A stretch of DNA of 64,000 bases from Shewanella algidipiscicola (GCF_003605125.1 NZ_QPQT01000007.1:62001-126000); one strand, 5' to 3'. Positions 53,019-61,847 are shown, numbered from the stretch's first letter. Made by a program: numbers and translations. The notes: generated from the sequence alone by a model not told the origin.

Positions 53019-53111
53019 TGATTAATATTGCTCATTATCTGTTTGCGAGTCGCTGTGCTGTAAATGTCTATTCAGCAATTATGCATTCGCCAACCAATAA
53101 TCAGCTAAATA

Positions 53112-53321
53112 TTAGTCAACGGCAACCATGACGTTGCTCGCCTTGATCACCGCATAAGCTTCGCCGCCAACGGTTAGGCCCAATTGCTCGCAAGATCGTT
53201 TAGTAACCACTGATGTGATCTCAACACCTGGAGCTAATTCGATAACCACTTCGTTGTTAACTGAGCCTTCATCTATCGATTTAATTTTGCCGGTAAGTGT
53301 GTTGCGTGCACTGATCTTCAT
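53112..53321 (-). CDS. molybdenum-pterin binding protein (Mop/TOBE, molbindin)
   Basis: A 69-residue single Mop domain: MKISARNTLTGKIKSIDEG, SVNNEVVIELAPGVEITSVVT and YAVIKASNVMVAVD are standard. Such proteins form hexamers that bind molybdate and buffer or store it. Useful beside molybdoenzymes such as PsrA (elsewhere in the window). It follows the EamA gene on the same strand by 95 bp. Confidence 0.92.
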   Translation of the reverse strand: MKISARNTLTGKIKSIDEGSVNNEVVIELAPGVEITSVVTKRSCEQLGLTVGGEAYAVIKASNVMVAVD

Positions 53322-53416
53322 TAATTATTATTCCTGTAAGTCATACTAAAGAGTTAGATTCTAACGTGTTTAGCGATTGTTGTTAACCGTAAAACAGACT
53401 AGCACTTAGGTAAAAT

Positions 53417-54310
53417 TTACCCTTTAACAGGCTTAGCCTTTAGTCGGCTGCGCACCAAATAGATGATCTGCGGCATCAAAGAGGCGGCAATCATCCCCAG
53501 CATCAATAGATATTGGTATGGGCTAAAGCGCTCGCCCAGCAAGAACATGCCCGCCACTATCCCCGCAATCGGATTGGCAATGCCACCAAAGGTAAAATCG
53601 ACCACGCTCATGCGTTGCAGCAGCCATACATACATGCTGTAACCCAGTACAGTATTGAGTAACACTATCCAAAGGAGTCCCAGCACATTATTGCTGGTCA
53701 GCTGGCTCAGCGCTAAGGCATAGCTGTGAGGCGCCATAAAGGCATGGACTGCTGTTATCAAAGAGAGAATTACGCCGCCCAATAGCAGTTGCCAAGTTAA
53801 AATAGTCCACCAATGAATGCGCCCACCCAGAGCCTTAGTGATAGTGCTTCCCACAATAATACAACCAATGGCCGCGAGCATAGCCACAAGGCCGATAGGG
53901 TTTAAGCTAATGGCATTAGGGTCAAACAGCAACCAAGCCAAGCCTATTAAGATAGAGCCAAACAAGGCCTGTATTTTACTGGGGCGTTGTTTATTGACTA
54001 CCCAGTGAAACAACATGGCAAATACCGGAACGCTGACCATGCCGACCCCTGAAATGGCCGAGGGCAATGTCAGTGCCATCACAAAAATTAAGCTGAAAAA
54101 CAGCGCAATATTGATCACGCCCAGCTTGAGCAAAATAGACCAATCTTGCCTTTGCGGTAGGCTAGGTTTTATCGCCAGTAAGATAAGCCCCGCTGGCAAT
54201 GCACGTATCGCACCCAATAATAGTGGCGGCCAATCGGGCAGGCTAAATTGGGTCACCGCATAAGTCGTGCCCCAGAAAAACGCTGGGATCATCGCAAGCA
54301 GCACATTCAT
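53417..54310 (-). CDS. EamA/DMT family transporter
   Basis: A 297-residue inner-membrane protein with ten predicted helices in two five-helix EamA repeats; motifs MIPAFFWGTTYAVTQF at the start, GAIRALPAGLILL and the second repeat's ILTWQLLLGGVIL, FGGIANPIAGIVAGMFLLGE. Exports small molecules such as amino acids or metabolites; substrate unknown. Divergent from a MarR-family gene with a repeated operator between, so probably its target. Confidence 0.85.
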   Translation of the reverse strand: MNVLLAMIPAFFWGTTYAVTQFSLPDWPPLLLGAIRALPAGLILLAIKPSLPQRQDWSILLKLGVINIALFFSLIFVMALTLPSAISGVGMVSVPVFAMLFHWVVNKQRPSKIQALFGSILIGLAWLLFDPNAISLNPIGLVAMLAAIGCIIVGSTITKALGGRIHWWTILTWQLLLGGVILSLITAVHAFMAPHSYALALSQLTSNNVLGLLWIVLLNTVLGYSMYVWLLQRMSVVDFTFGGIANPIAGIVAGMFLLGERFSPYQYLLMLGMIAASLMPQIIYLVRSRLKAKPVKG

Positions 54311-54328
54311 TTTTATCTCCAGTTTAAG

Positions 54329-54413
54329 TATCTTAATGTAAAGATATATCAGTGTGCGGCTTAATGTCGCGATTGTAAAGTATCTCTATGTAAAATATCT
54401 TTGCGTTAAAATA
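54329..54413. promoter_or_regulatory. three repeated MarR-operator-like sites
   Basis: Three 18-bp copies: 54329-54346 TATCTTAATGTAAAGATA, 54381-54398 TATCTCTATGTAAAATAT and 54396-54413 TATCTTTGCGTTAAAATA (sharing three bases with the second). The first is a near-perfect dyad ATCTT-N6-AAGAT. They lie between the EamA start (54310) and the MarR ATG (54515), so the regulator probably acts on both. Confidence 0.6.
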
Positions 54414-54514
54414 TTTTTGCCGTTATCTTGGCATAATCGATATAGTCGCAGCTGTGGTAGTCTTAACTGCCGCCGTGCGATCCCTGATATACAGCAATAC
54501 CTTGGGAGCCATAG

Positions 54515-55015
54515 ATGAATCATTCTGTTACCGACGGCGTCGACAAAGTCGTAGCGCAATGGGCCAGTGAAAAGCCACAGTTAGAGACCATGCCAATGGC
54601 TATTATAGGGCGGATGATGCGCTTATATAAACACCTAGAGGCAGAGATAACCGCCTGTCACAAAGGCTTTGGCTTAACCCAGGGCGAGTTTGATGTGCTG
54701 GCTACCTTGCGCCGCAGTGGCGCGCCTTTTAGCTTAACGCCATCGGCATTACTCGATTCAATGATGCTCACTTCTGGCGCCATGACTAATCGACTCGATA
54801 AGCTTGAGCAAAAAGGGCTGATCAGCCGAGTTCACAGCCAGCAAGATCGTCGCAGTGTGACTGTGGCACTCACCGATGTGGGTTTGAGTCTTATCGATAT
54901 CGCCATAGAGGCTCATGTGGCAGTACAGCAGCAATCGATGCAAGGCCTATCTTCCCAAGAGCGCGCTGCACTCAATGATATATTTAAACAATGGCTGACT
55001 CAGTTTGAACCTTAA
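54515..55015 (+). CDS. MarR family transcriptional regulator
   Basis: A 166-residue regulator with a winged helix: GLTQGEFDVLATLRRSG, PSALLDSMMLTSGAMTNRLDKLEQKGLISRV and the wing HSQQDRRSVTVALTDVGLSLID. Divergent from an EamA exporter over three AT-rich repeated sites. The typical arrangement is repression of exporter and self until a ligand binds. Ligand unknown. Confidence 0.92.
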   Translation: MNHSVTDGVDKVVAQWASEKPQLETMPMAIIGRMMRLYKHLEAEITACHKGFGLTQGEFDVLATLRRSGAPFSLTPSALLDSMMLTSGAMTNRLDKLEQKGLISRVHSQQDRRSVTVALTDVGLSLIDIAIEAHVAVQQQSMQGLSSQERAALNDIFKQWLTQFEP

Positions 55016-55250
55016 TGGCTAATGCGAGATCATCCAAAACCTATTGGTCGTTTGGGTCAAGGCTTTTGCCTTGACTGGCTGTCCTTAAAAGCTGTACGGC
55101 GTGAGTTACGCTAAGCCCTTTTATTTTAAATAGACTTCGTACATTATTCTGCCACTTGCCAGCTATACTTTAGATCATATAAATAGGGGCGATAACATAG
55201 TGTGTAACTGTTTAAATCTGCCCTAAAGACTCGCGATTTAAGGGATTATT

Positions 55251-56696
55251 ATGCAGATGACATTAGAGTTTTTTGGTGCAACCCAAGAGGTGACAGGCTC
55301 TTGTCACCTACTGACGATTGATGGACGCCAAGTGTTACTCGATTGCGGCATGATCCAAGGGGGTAAGCAAGACGCATTGCGTAACCACGACCCCTTTGCT
55401 TTCGATGCCAGCCAAGTCCATGCCGTGGTACTAAGCCATGCCCATATAGACCATTCAGGTCGACTACCTTTATTAGTTAAGTCCGGCTTTAAAGGTCCTA
55501 TCTTTACTCACAAGGCCACGGTTGAGCTGTGTGACATCATGCTCAGAGATGCGGCCATGTTGCAATTTCGCGATGCCGAGCGCATTAATAAACGCCGTGC
55601 TAAAAACCAGCTCGATCCCATTGAGCCCTTATTTACTGAGGAAGATGTGGCGCTGGTGATGCAGCAATTTGTGGCACTCGATTATGGCGAGTCGTGTGAG
55701 GTGGCGCCCCATGTTCGCCTCTGTTTGTCTGATGCGGGCCATATTTTAGGCTCGGCCATTGTCGAGTTGTGGTTAGGGCAAACCGCGGCGCAAAAAAAGC
55801 TAGTGTTCAGTGGTGATTTAGGGCGTGCCGGCATGCCGATTTTGCATGATCCCACTTTTATCGACAGCGCCGATTTAGTCTTAATGGAAAGCACCTATGG
55901 CGATCGCCTGCACCGCAGTTGGCCTGATACCCTAGCCGAACTTAAGGCGATATTTGCGAGTACGATAAAACGCAGTCGCGGCAATATTTTACTGCCAGCC
56001 TTCTCGGTGGGGCGTGCGCAAGAGTTGTTATACCTGTTTCATCTGTATGCCAAAGAGTGGGATCTATCACGGTGGCGCATCTGCTTAGACAGCCCGATGG
56101 CGATAAGAGCCACTCGAGTTTATGTCGAAAACTACAACTTAATGGATGAAGACTTTAAACGTTTCACCCGCCTCTCACCGGGACAGCATCCACTGCTGTC
56201 AAATGTCGACTTTATCGATAGCACAGAAGAGTCGATGGAGCTTAATCAGATCCATGAAGGCTTAATTATTATTGCCGGCAGTGGCATGTGTAATGGTGGG
56301 CGCATTCGCTGTCATTTGGCTCATAATTTAGCTAATAGCCTGTGTGATGTGATTATCTGCGGTTATCAAGCCATGGGCACGCCCGGACGTTTGTTGGTCG
56401 ATGGTGCCGACAGCCTGACCATACATGGTAATCCGGTGCCCGTTAAAGCCAAACTGCATACCATAGGCGGCTTATCGGCCCATGCGGATCAAGCCGAACT
56501 GCTTAACTGGTATCGCCACTTTACGGGCACACCATCAGTGGTGCTGGTGCACGGTGAGTCAGAGGCACAAAAGGTGTTGCTCAGTACCTTGCAACAACTG
56601 GGTGAGTCGGCGCCTATCGAATCGGCCATTGCCGAGTATGCTAATTGTCTCGATCTGAACGCCTTACCCAAGTTAGTCTGGGTGAATTCACGCTAG
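55251..56696 (+). CDS. beta-CASP metallo-beta-lactamase-fold ribonuclease-like protein
   Basis: A 481-residue MBL-fold protein with beta-CASP and RMMBL segments. Metal-binding HAHIDH is at 63-68; further metal ligands in SDAGHILGS and SGDLGRAG; beta-CASP RGNILLPAFSVGRAQELLYL; RMMBL part LHTIGGLSAHADQAELLNW. Related to CPSF-like RNA nucleases found in bacteria. Promoter-like TTGCCA-N16-TATAAA at 55156-55183. Single gene. Confidence 0.88.
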   Translation: MQMTLEFFGATQEVTGSCHLLTIDGRQVLLDCGMIQGGKQDALRNHDPFAFDASQVHAVVLSHAHIDHSGRLPLLVKSGFKGPIFTHKATVELCDIMLRDAAMLQFRDAERINKRRAKNQLDPIEPLFTEEDVALVMQQFVALDYGESCEVAPHVRLCLSDAGHILGSAIVELWLGQTAAQKKLVFSGDLGRAGMPILHDPTFIDSADLVLMESTYGDRLHRSWPDTLAELKAIFASTIKRSRGNILLPAFSVGRAQELLYLFHLYAKEWDLSRWRICLDSPMAIRATRVYVENYNLMDEDFKRFTRLSPGQHPLLSNVDFIDSTEESMELNQIHEGLIIIAGSGMCNGGRIRCHLAHNLANSLCDVIICGYQAMGTPGRLLVDGADSLTIHGNPVPVKAKLHTIGGLSAHADQAELLNWYRHFTGTPSVVLVHGESEAQKVLLSTLQQLGESAPIESAIAEYANCLDLNALPKLVWVNSR

Positions 56697-56821
56697 TCCG
56701 CTGGCGTGAATAGAGATGCGCTGACATACTTTGCTAAATTGTTGGTTATTTGTTTGTTTTTGGGTTTGCTGGTAGCATATTGACTTTGCGTGTTTTTTTG
56801 TTGACTAAAATGGAGTGTGTG

Positions 56822-57115
56822 ATGCGATTACCACTGGCTAAAGGATTTGTCATTGCGGCGTCGTTATTGTCTTGTTGTGCGTTAGCCCAGCGTCCTGAAT
56901 TTTCAACCACAGCGGCAAAATCTGATTATGACTTTGCCAAAAATCCACCGGCTAAGGTTAGCTTTTCCCTTAAGCGCACCAGTCGTCATGATTTTTCGAA
57001 AACCACTGCGGCACACGCCGACTATGACTTTGCCGATAACAAGCGTTGTATCGATTGTGAAGGGGCGAGCATGTCGACTCCCCATGATTTGTCTAAGACT
57101 GAAGCGGCAAAATAA
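56822..57115 (+). CDS. small secreted protein with internal repeats, unknown
   Basis: ATG 56822 with GGAG just before it; 97 residues. Signal peptide LAKGFVIAASLLSCCALAQ. Mature part holds a recurring unit in three versions: RPEFSTTAAKSDYDFAKNPP, RHDFSKTTAAHADYDFADN and PHDLSKTEAAK, plus a CIDC pair. So it is about three copies of an approximately 16-25-residue module. No family recognised; periplasmic or exported. Neighbours do not tell its role. Confidence 0.7.
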   Translation: MRLPLAKGFVIAASLLSCCALAQRPEFSTTAAKSDYDFAKNPPAKVSFSLKRTSRHDFSKTTAAHADYDFADNKRCIDCEGASMSTPHDLSKTEAAK

Positions 57116-57132
57116 GTCTAATTTACCCTGTG

Positions 57133-57169
57133 GTTGGGTGATTACCTCATCTAAAGAGGGGCACCCAAC
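57133..57169 (+). repeat. hairpin after repeat protein gene
   Basis: GTTGGGTG (57133) pairs with CACCCAAC (57162), with CCTC/GAGG nested inside. No T-run after it; possible transcript end. Confidence 0.5.
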
Positions 57170-57210
57170 GAGTGTTGGTGATTGAATGCTATTACTTGCT
57201 CGTTAGCGAC

Positions 57211-57558
57211 TTATTTAGCTTGGGGCAGGTTTTTTCCGATACGATATGCGTCAATAACACCTATAAACCAGCTTATGACAAAGGCGAGGGTCGCTAAGGT
57301 AATAGCCATATCGTCACCATGGGCACCGGCTTGATTTATCTCTTGAAAAATCACCCCAAAATCCAGCGGTAGTTCTCCCGATAAAATGCGATCACTAATG
57401 GCTTGTGCCCGCTCAACGGCACGGTAAAGCAGATACACCAGTCCAGATAAGCTCACAACGGACAGCAGTGTGCCTGTGTTATAACGCTTTAAATAAAAAT
57501 GACCACTGCCAGGGCAGATAAAGGCTGACATTAGGGCGGCAATAACAGCGTTATTCAT
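57211..57558 (-). CDS. small membrane protein, TM2-like
   Basis: A 115-residue protein with three hydrophobic segments (AVIAALMSAFICPGSGHFYL, LLSVVSLSGLVYLLYRAV, MAITLATLAFVISWFIGVIDAY). The PGSGHFYLKRYNTG turn between the first two resembles TM2/DUF-type small membrane proteins. Function unknown. Confidence 0.65.
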   Translation of the reverse strand: MNNAVIAALMSAFICPGSGHFYLKRYNTGTLLSVVSLSGLVYLLYRAVERAQAISDRILSGELPLDFGVIFQEINQAGAHGDDMAITLATLAFVISWFIGVIDAYRIGKNLPQAK

Positions 57559-57603
57559 GTTGTTCTCTTTTTTGGGGGATTAACTAACCCGAGCTCAGGT
57601 TAA

Positions 57604-57942
57604 CTATTCTAAGTCGATACGTCTAAGGCTGATTTTTAAGTATTTGGCTTTGTTCACTAGCATAGGATCTGCATTGTTACCCTGCGCCGCTAGTTGGCTT
57701 TCTACACCCGCTAGCTCTTGTACTATCCAGCCGCGGATCATCACATAATAGCGCGAATCTGTACCATAGCGAACAAGGGGTTCAACCGATGTCAAAGAGG
57801 GCGAGTCTATTGCGTTAGCAATTGATTGCACCATGATCCCAAGCTGTTGTTGTGTCTGTTGTTGGTGCTGTAAGCTACCTTCACACCCCCATGCCACATT
57901 AATGCTTAAGGTTAATATCAGTAATAATACAGACTTCATCAT
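57604..57942 (-). CDS. small secreted protein, unknown
   Basis: A 112-residue protein with signal peptide MKSVLLLILTLSINVAWG followed by a lone Cys and a Gln-rich helix (SLQHQQQTQQQLGIM). Looks helical throughout. It lies 45 bp after the membrane protein's start region on the same strand, so the two may be cotranscribed. No family recognised. Confidence 0.6.
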   Translation of the reverse strand: MMKSVLLLILTLSINVAWGCEGSLQHQQQTQQQLGIMVQSIANAIDSPSLTSVEPLVRYGTDSRYYVMIRGWIVQELAGVESQLAAQGNNADPMLVNKAKYLKISLRRIDLE

Positions 57943-58019
57943 GATTCCTTATTGGCGCGGATAGGCCGAATCTACCCTAAAACAAGAGCTGAAAATAGTG
58001 CAGTATTGTTGAGTGAAGA

Positions 58020-58064
58020 TAGGCCACTTGATACTAATAGGTATTAGGTGTTATCAGTGGCCTA
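58020..58064 (-). repeat. long imperfect hairpin after cytochrome gene
   Basis: TAGGCCAC-T-TGATA (58020-58033) pairs with TATCA-GTGGCCTA (58052-58064), 13 pairs with one bulge. No T-run; likely transcript end or stability element. Confidence 0.5.
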
Positions 58065-58074
58065 GATTTGACTG

Positions 58075-58482
58075 TTAGTTGTTATTGGCTCCTTGATCTA
58101 TCCAATTTTTAATAACCTCAATTTGCTCCGTTGTTAACGCTCTACCTTCTCCTTGGGCCAACTTGTTGTCATGGTGGGGTGGCATCTGGATTTTAGTATC
58201 GACAAGGTGGTTAACGACTAAATAGAGCGAACTGGATACGGCACTTCCAGGCACAACAACAGGGCCAAACTTTGTGCCTTGCATGACTGATTCATAGTTG
58301 TCTAGTGCCAGCTTAGTTTGGGTTACGCCTTCACCAGAGCCTGAGTGGCAGCTAATACAAGCGTTGTTCAAAATAGGTTGAACCTGAGATGAAAAACTGA
58401 CAGGACGTTCACAGCCTAATACGAACACAGATACGACAGCGGTGAGTGCTAGGCGAAATTTGAGGGAGCGACCACTACACAT
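58075..58482 (-). CDS. monohaem c-type cytochrome lipoprotein
   Basis: A 135-residue lipoprotein (lipobox VLGC, Cys24) with one haem-binding motif CISCH (42-46) and a probable distal Met in KIQMPPHHD. Pattern VSFSSQVQPILNNACISCHSG and the closing LTTEQIEVIKNWIDQGA are those of planctomycete-type/cytochrome c repeats also seen in other proteobacteria. Periplasmic face of the outer or inner membrane, probably electron transfer. Confidence 0.85.
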   Translation of the reverse strand: MCSGRSLKFRLALTAVVSVFVLGCERPVSFSSQVQPILNNACISCHSGSGEGVTQTKLALDNYESVMQGTKFGPVVVPGSAVSSSLYLVVNHLVDTKIQMPPHHDNKLAQGEGRALTTEQIEVIKNWIDQGANNN

Positions 58483-58652
58483 AACATCCTCCAGTAGCCT
58501 TGGTAACTATACGTTTTAAGTATAGCTCTTTGAAGCTGGAGTGGGGTTAATGAATGACACTTGTGAGTTGTGTATCGTCATCGTAAATTTTGCTTGCCGT
58601 TATAGGAAGCCCTGCTCATATTGAGCTGGGCGCGCCGGGAAACGTTGCGGGG

Positions 58653-58874
58653 TTAATGTTGTGGTAGTGACCTCCCGTTATTGTCTGGGTAGGCGATGCC
58701 AAATAACAAGGTGTAGGTCACTGGTAATACGATTAGCGTTAACACAGACGCAAACCCAAGACCAAAGATGATGGTGATCGCCATTGAGCCGAAGAAGGCA
58801 TCCGATATCAGTGGCATCATCCTGAGCATAGTGGTGATAGCCGCCATCAATACGGGTCTGACACGACCAAGCAC
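58653..58874 (-). pseudogene. remnant of RND efflux pump, C-terminal 73 codons
   Basis: Reads RVRPVLMAAITTMLRMMPL, FGSMAITIIFGLGFASVLTLIVLPVTYTLLF, the last two membrane helices of an AcrB/MexF-type pump. Homology begins abruptly at about 58874, with an in-frame TGA at 58878-58880. About 950 codons are gone. The other end of the break is a LysR fragment. Confidence 0.8.
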
Positions 58875-59258
58875 AATTCAATCCTGTTTCGTTACCCCAA
58901 TGGCAGAATTTTCAACGGGGTGCCATTCGGCAAGGAGAAGACGCTCTCTGTGACAGGGAACTTATGCATCAACAACTTAGACGCTTGCTTGTAGGCGACA
59001 CTGATGGGGCGAGGGATCGCTATGATGCCGCTTCCCCTCGCGCAAGAGAGCGTGGATAACGGTAATTTAGTCATGCTATTTGAAGATGTTGAGCCCTATG
59101 AAGGCAAGTGCTTCTTAGTCTATCCCTCGCGGCGTTTTATTAGCCTAGCCAGTCTACGTTTTATTGACTACATTATGACCGCGCTAGCAGCGTGTAATCA
59201 CAATGGTGCCTGCGATCGCGAAGCAAAAACCAAAGGTGCACTAAAGCCTTTAAGCTAA
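58869..59258 (+). pseudogene. remnant of LysR-family regulator, C-terminal part, with internal stop
   Basis: From about 58869 the plus strand reads SILFRYPNGRIFNGVPFG, KTLSVTGNLCINNLDACL, a TAG stop at 58992-58994, then ATLMGRGIAMMPLPLAQ and CFLVYPSRRFISLASLRFIDYI. This is the C-terminal half of a LysR effector domain, without DNA-binding part. It adjoins the RND remnant head to head, as if a divergent lysR-RND pair lost everything between. Confidence 0.8.
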
Positions 59259-59267
59259 ACTGAGGTA

Positions 59268-59927
59268 TCAATCAGCGCTAATTATGAGGCCAAATGGTGC
59301 AAGTAATTGTGCTTGTTGCCACTGGTTGATGATCACCCCTTCGAGCGGTACCACTCTAGGGTCGAGTCCTTCGAGCTCGACTCGGGTAAGGTTAGCGCCG
59401 CGCAGGTCAAAACTGCCCCATTGGTCGGCGGAAAACTCGCCGCCACTCAAATCGGCGCCACGCATGGATGCCCCGTTTAAATTCGCGCCGCGCCAGCGGT
59501 TATCAAATAGCTCACACTCCTCGAGTAGTATGCCATCAAAATTGCTATAGGCCAGATTGCAGCCCGTGATATAGCCACTGCAAAAATAGCTTTTTTGGGT
59601 GATGTAATTGGTAAAGCTGGCGCGATGAAAATCGGCGCCCTGCAGGTTGCTATCACGAAACTCAGCGCCAAAACAGCGGCTGCCTCTAAACAGACTCATG
59701 CTTAAGTTGCATTGTTTAAAGCTGGCATTAGTTAGGGTGGCGTAACTAAAATCACAGCCAAGTAGGTCGCCACTTTCCACAAACTGACAGCGCTCAAATT
59801 GACAATCGCTTAGATCGGCATGGTTAAATCTGCAGCGGTAGAAGTGGCAATCTCGATAGTGCTGTTGTTGTAAATCTTCGCCGCTAAAATCATGTTCGAT
59901 AAACCATTGCTCGCAGATCGTTGTCAT
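59268..59927 (-). CDS. qnr: Qnr-family pentapeptide repeat protein (fluoroquinolone target protection)
   Basis: A 219-residue pentapeptide-repeat protein, length as in QnrA (218). The repeat A(D/N)LxX runs through the chain. Landmarks shared with QnrA-type proteins: HDFSGEDL near the start, FVESG, GCDFSYA, SFKQCNLSMSLF, CFGAEFRD, YFCSGYITGCNLAYSNF, CELFDNRW and the tail GLDPRVVPLEGVIINQWQQ. Qnr proteins bind DNA gyrase/topoisomerase IV and protect from quinolones; Shewanella is a known source of QnrA. RBS AGGAG 6 bp before ATG. Starts 36 bp after the MATE stop. Confidence 0.92.
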   Translation of the reverse strand: MTTICEQWFIEHDFSGEDLQQQHYRDCHFYRCRFNHADLSDCQFERCQFVESGDLLGCDFSYATLTNASFKQCNLSMSLFRGSRCFGAEFRDSNLQGADFHRASFTNYITQKSYFCSGYITGCNLAYSNFDGILLEECELFDNRWRGANLNGASMRGADLSGGEFSADQWGSFDLRGANLTRVELEGLDPRVVPLEGVIINQWQQAQLLAPFGLIISAD

Positions 59928-59963
59928 GTTAACTCCTAGGCATAAGGGGAGGCTGGCAGAGTG

Positions 59964-61331
59964 TTAATTTGGGGTGGGAATATTATTCACCTGACTCTTG
60001 CTCGGCTCGGTGATTTGTTTGGCCAAAATATAACAGGCGATGCCCATGATGGCATTGGTTATGGGCAATGCAAGCAATAATCCTTTTACACCGCCTAAAT
60101 AAGAGCCTACCGCCGCAAAGGGCAAGAGTAATAAAAACAGGCGGCAGAGGTTAAGCAACAGCGAACTCATTGGCCTGTGGTAGGCATTGAGCGTAGTAGC
60201 AGTTAAAATTACCATCCCCAATGGGCCATAGGCGGCGGGCAAGGCGATAATATAAAATGTTAACCATTCAACAACTTGTGGATCGCTGCTAAACAGCTGT
60301 GCAATGGAGCTGGCCCAAAATAGGAGCGGTAAATAGAGTAAGGTCTGAAACACCAACACAAACTTCAGCGATAGCATCAACGCCTCACGTGCTCGTCCTC
60401 CTTGACCCGCGCCTAAGTTTTGCGCCACAAAGGGCACTAGGCTCGATGACAATGCCATGACGGCGATTAACAGTACCGATTCTAGACGTGTGCCTGCACC
60501 AAAGGCGGCCACGGCGCTATGGTCGATACGCGCTAGCATCGCCATAATCAGAGCATTGGCGAGCGGATTAAGCAGGTTCATCAGCGCCGCTGGCTGAGCA
60601 ATATGCGCCAGTTGTTTCCAGTTACCACGCATGCGGGCGAGATTAAACTCGGCAAACTCAACCAAGTTGCGTTTGATGATAAGTAGATAGCCAGACAGCG
60701 ACAGCGCCACTGCCCACGACACTAAGGTCGCAATCGCCGCCCCTTGTATTTCTAAGCGCGGAAATGGCCCCAGACCAAAAATAAGCAGCGGATCGAGGAT
60801 CAGGTTGATTAATGCCGCCAGCGCCATTATTTTAGCCGGTGACTTGGTATCACCTGTGGCACGCAGCCCTTGGTTGCCCACCATTAACAGCACTAACAGT
60901 GGCGCGCCCAGATACCACAGCAACATATACTCTTTAATCAGAGGGAGGCTGGAATCATTGGCGCCCAGCAGGCTAAACAAAGGCACAATACACAGGCTGC
61001 CAACTAAGGCGAGCAAGGCGATTAATCCAAAGGTCAGCAGTAAGGCATCGTGCAAAAACACCTTGGCTTTATGGCTGTTACCACTGCCGATCAGGCGGCC
61101 CAAATTGGTCGCTACCCCAGCGCCAATGCCTATGGCGATACTGGAAATGACTAAGGTAACCGGAAAGGTAAAACTGATCGCCGCTAGGGCTTCGGTGCCT
61201 AACTGGCTGATAAAAAAGGTGTCCACTAGACTAAACCCAAGAATGGTTAAGATACCAATCAGGTTCGGGAGGCTCATATTTAGCAGTACACGACCGATAG
61301 GCTGGCTGAGCAGCCCGTGTCTGTCTCTCAT
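59964..61331 (-). CDS. MATE family multidrug efflux transporter (NorM-like)
   Basis: A 455-residue MATE protein with 12 helices: LLNMSLPNLIGILTILGFSLVDTFFISQLG in the first helices, family-type sequences GLRATGDTKSPAKIMALAAL and LINLILDPLLIFGLG in the N half, and similar in the C half. Exports organic cations, dyes or fluoroquinolones using sodium or proton gradients. Precedes qnr by 36 bp on the same strand; divergent from groES. Substrate not proven. Confidence 0.9.
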   Translation of the reverse strand: MRDRHGLLSQPIGRVLLNMSLPNLIGILTILGFSLVDTFFISQLGTEALAAISFTFPVTLVISSIAIGIGAGVATNLGRLIGSGNSHKAKVFLHDALLLTFGLIALLALVGSLCIVPLFSLLGANDSSLPLIKEYMLLWYLGAPLLVLLMVGNQGLRATGDTKSPAKIMALAALINLILDPLLIFGLGPFPRLEIQGAAIATLVSWAVALSLSGYLLIIKRNLVEFAEFNLARMRGNWKQLAHIAQPAALMNLLNPLANALIMAMLARIDHSAVAAFGAGTRLESVLLIAVMALSSSLVPFVAQNLGAGQGGRAREALMLSLKFVLVFQTLLYLPLLFWASSIAQLFSSDPQVVEWLTFYIIALPAAYGPLGMVILTATTLNAYHRPMSSLLLNLCRLFLLLLPFAAVGSYLGGVKGLLLALPITNAIMGIACYILAKQITEPSKSQVNNIPTPN

Positions 61332-61434
61332 TACGATGGATTGCCTAGATTACAGAAGGAGGGCAATTCTAGCAGGATTGACCGATTTTTAATAAAACCC
61401 AGTTAAAAAAATCAGATTTTTTTTTGTAAAGCCC

Positions 61435-61463
61435 TTGGATCTCGTCACACCTACCCCCATATA
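61435..61463 (+). promoter_or_regulatory. sigma-32 (heat-shock) promoter of groESL
   Basis: CTTGGAT (61435-61441), 14-bp spacer, CCCCATATAT (61456-61465): near consensus CTTGAAA-N13to15-CCCCATnT. About 100 bp before groES. Confidence 0.75.
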
Positions 61464-61556
61464 TCCAATCATCACTCGGCATAACTACTTTGTGTCGTCT
61501 TTATTTGTAAACCGCCAACGTTTGTTGGGCAAGAAAATCATTAGGAGAGTCCATAG

Positions 61557-61847
61557 ATGAATATTCGTCCATTACATGACCGTGTCATCGTTAAGCGTTC
61601 AGAAGTTGAAGCAAAATCCGCCGGTGGCATCGTACTCACAGGTAGTGCAGCCGAGCAATCAACTCGCGGTGTAGTCCTTGCAGTAGGCAATGGCCGAATT
61701 CTTGAAAACGGTACTGTTCAGCCACTTGACGTAAAAGTCGGCGACACAGTTATTTTCAACGAAGGTTATGGCGTGAAAAAAGAGAAGATCGACGGTGAAG
61801 AAGTCTTGATCCTATCTGAAGCAGATTTAATGGCTGTAGTGGAATAA
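61557..61847 (+). CDS. groES: co-chaperonin GroES
   Basis: A 96-residue co-chaperonin: [29 protein letters not shown], mobile loop and [13 protein letters not shown]. Caps GroEL in protein folding. Good AGGAGA upstream and sigma-32 promoter. Full length for the family; 56 bp before groEL. Confidence 0.99.
   Translation: MNIRPLHDRVIVKRSEVEAKSAGGIVLTGSAAEQSTRGVVLAVGNGRILENGTVQPLDVKVGDTVIFNEGYGVKKEKIDGEEVLILSEADLMAVVE

Noticed and set aside
59928..59963. LexA box upstream of qnr (as in some qnrB genes)
   Set aside because: The 36-bp gap holds a ribosome site and no CTG-N10-CAG sequence.
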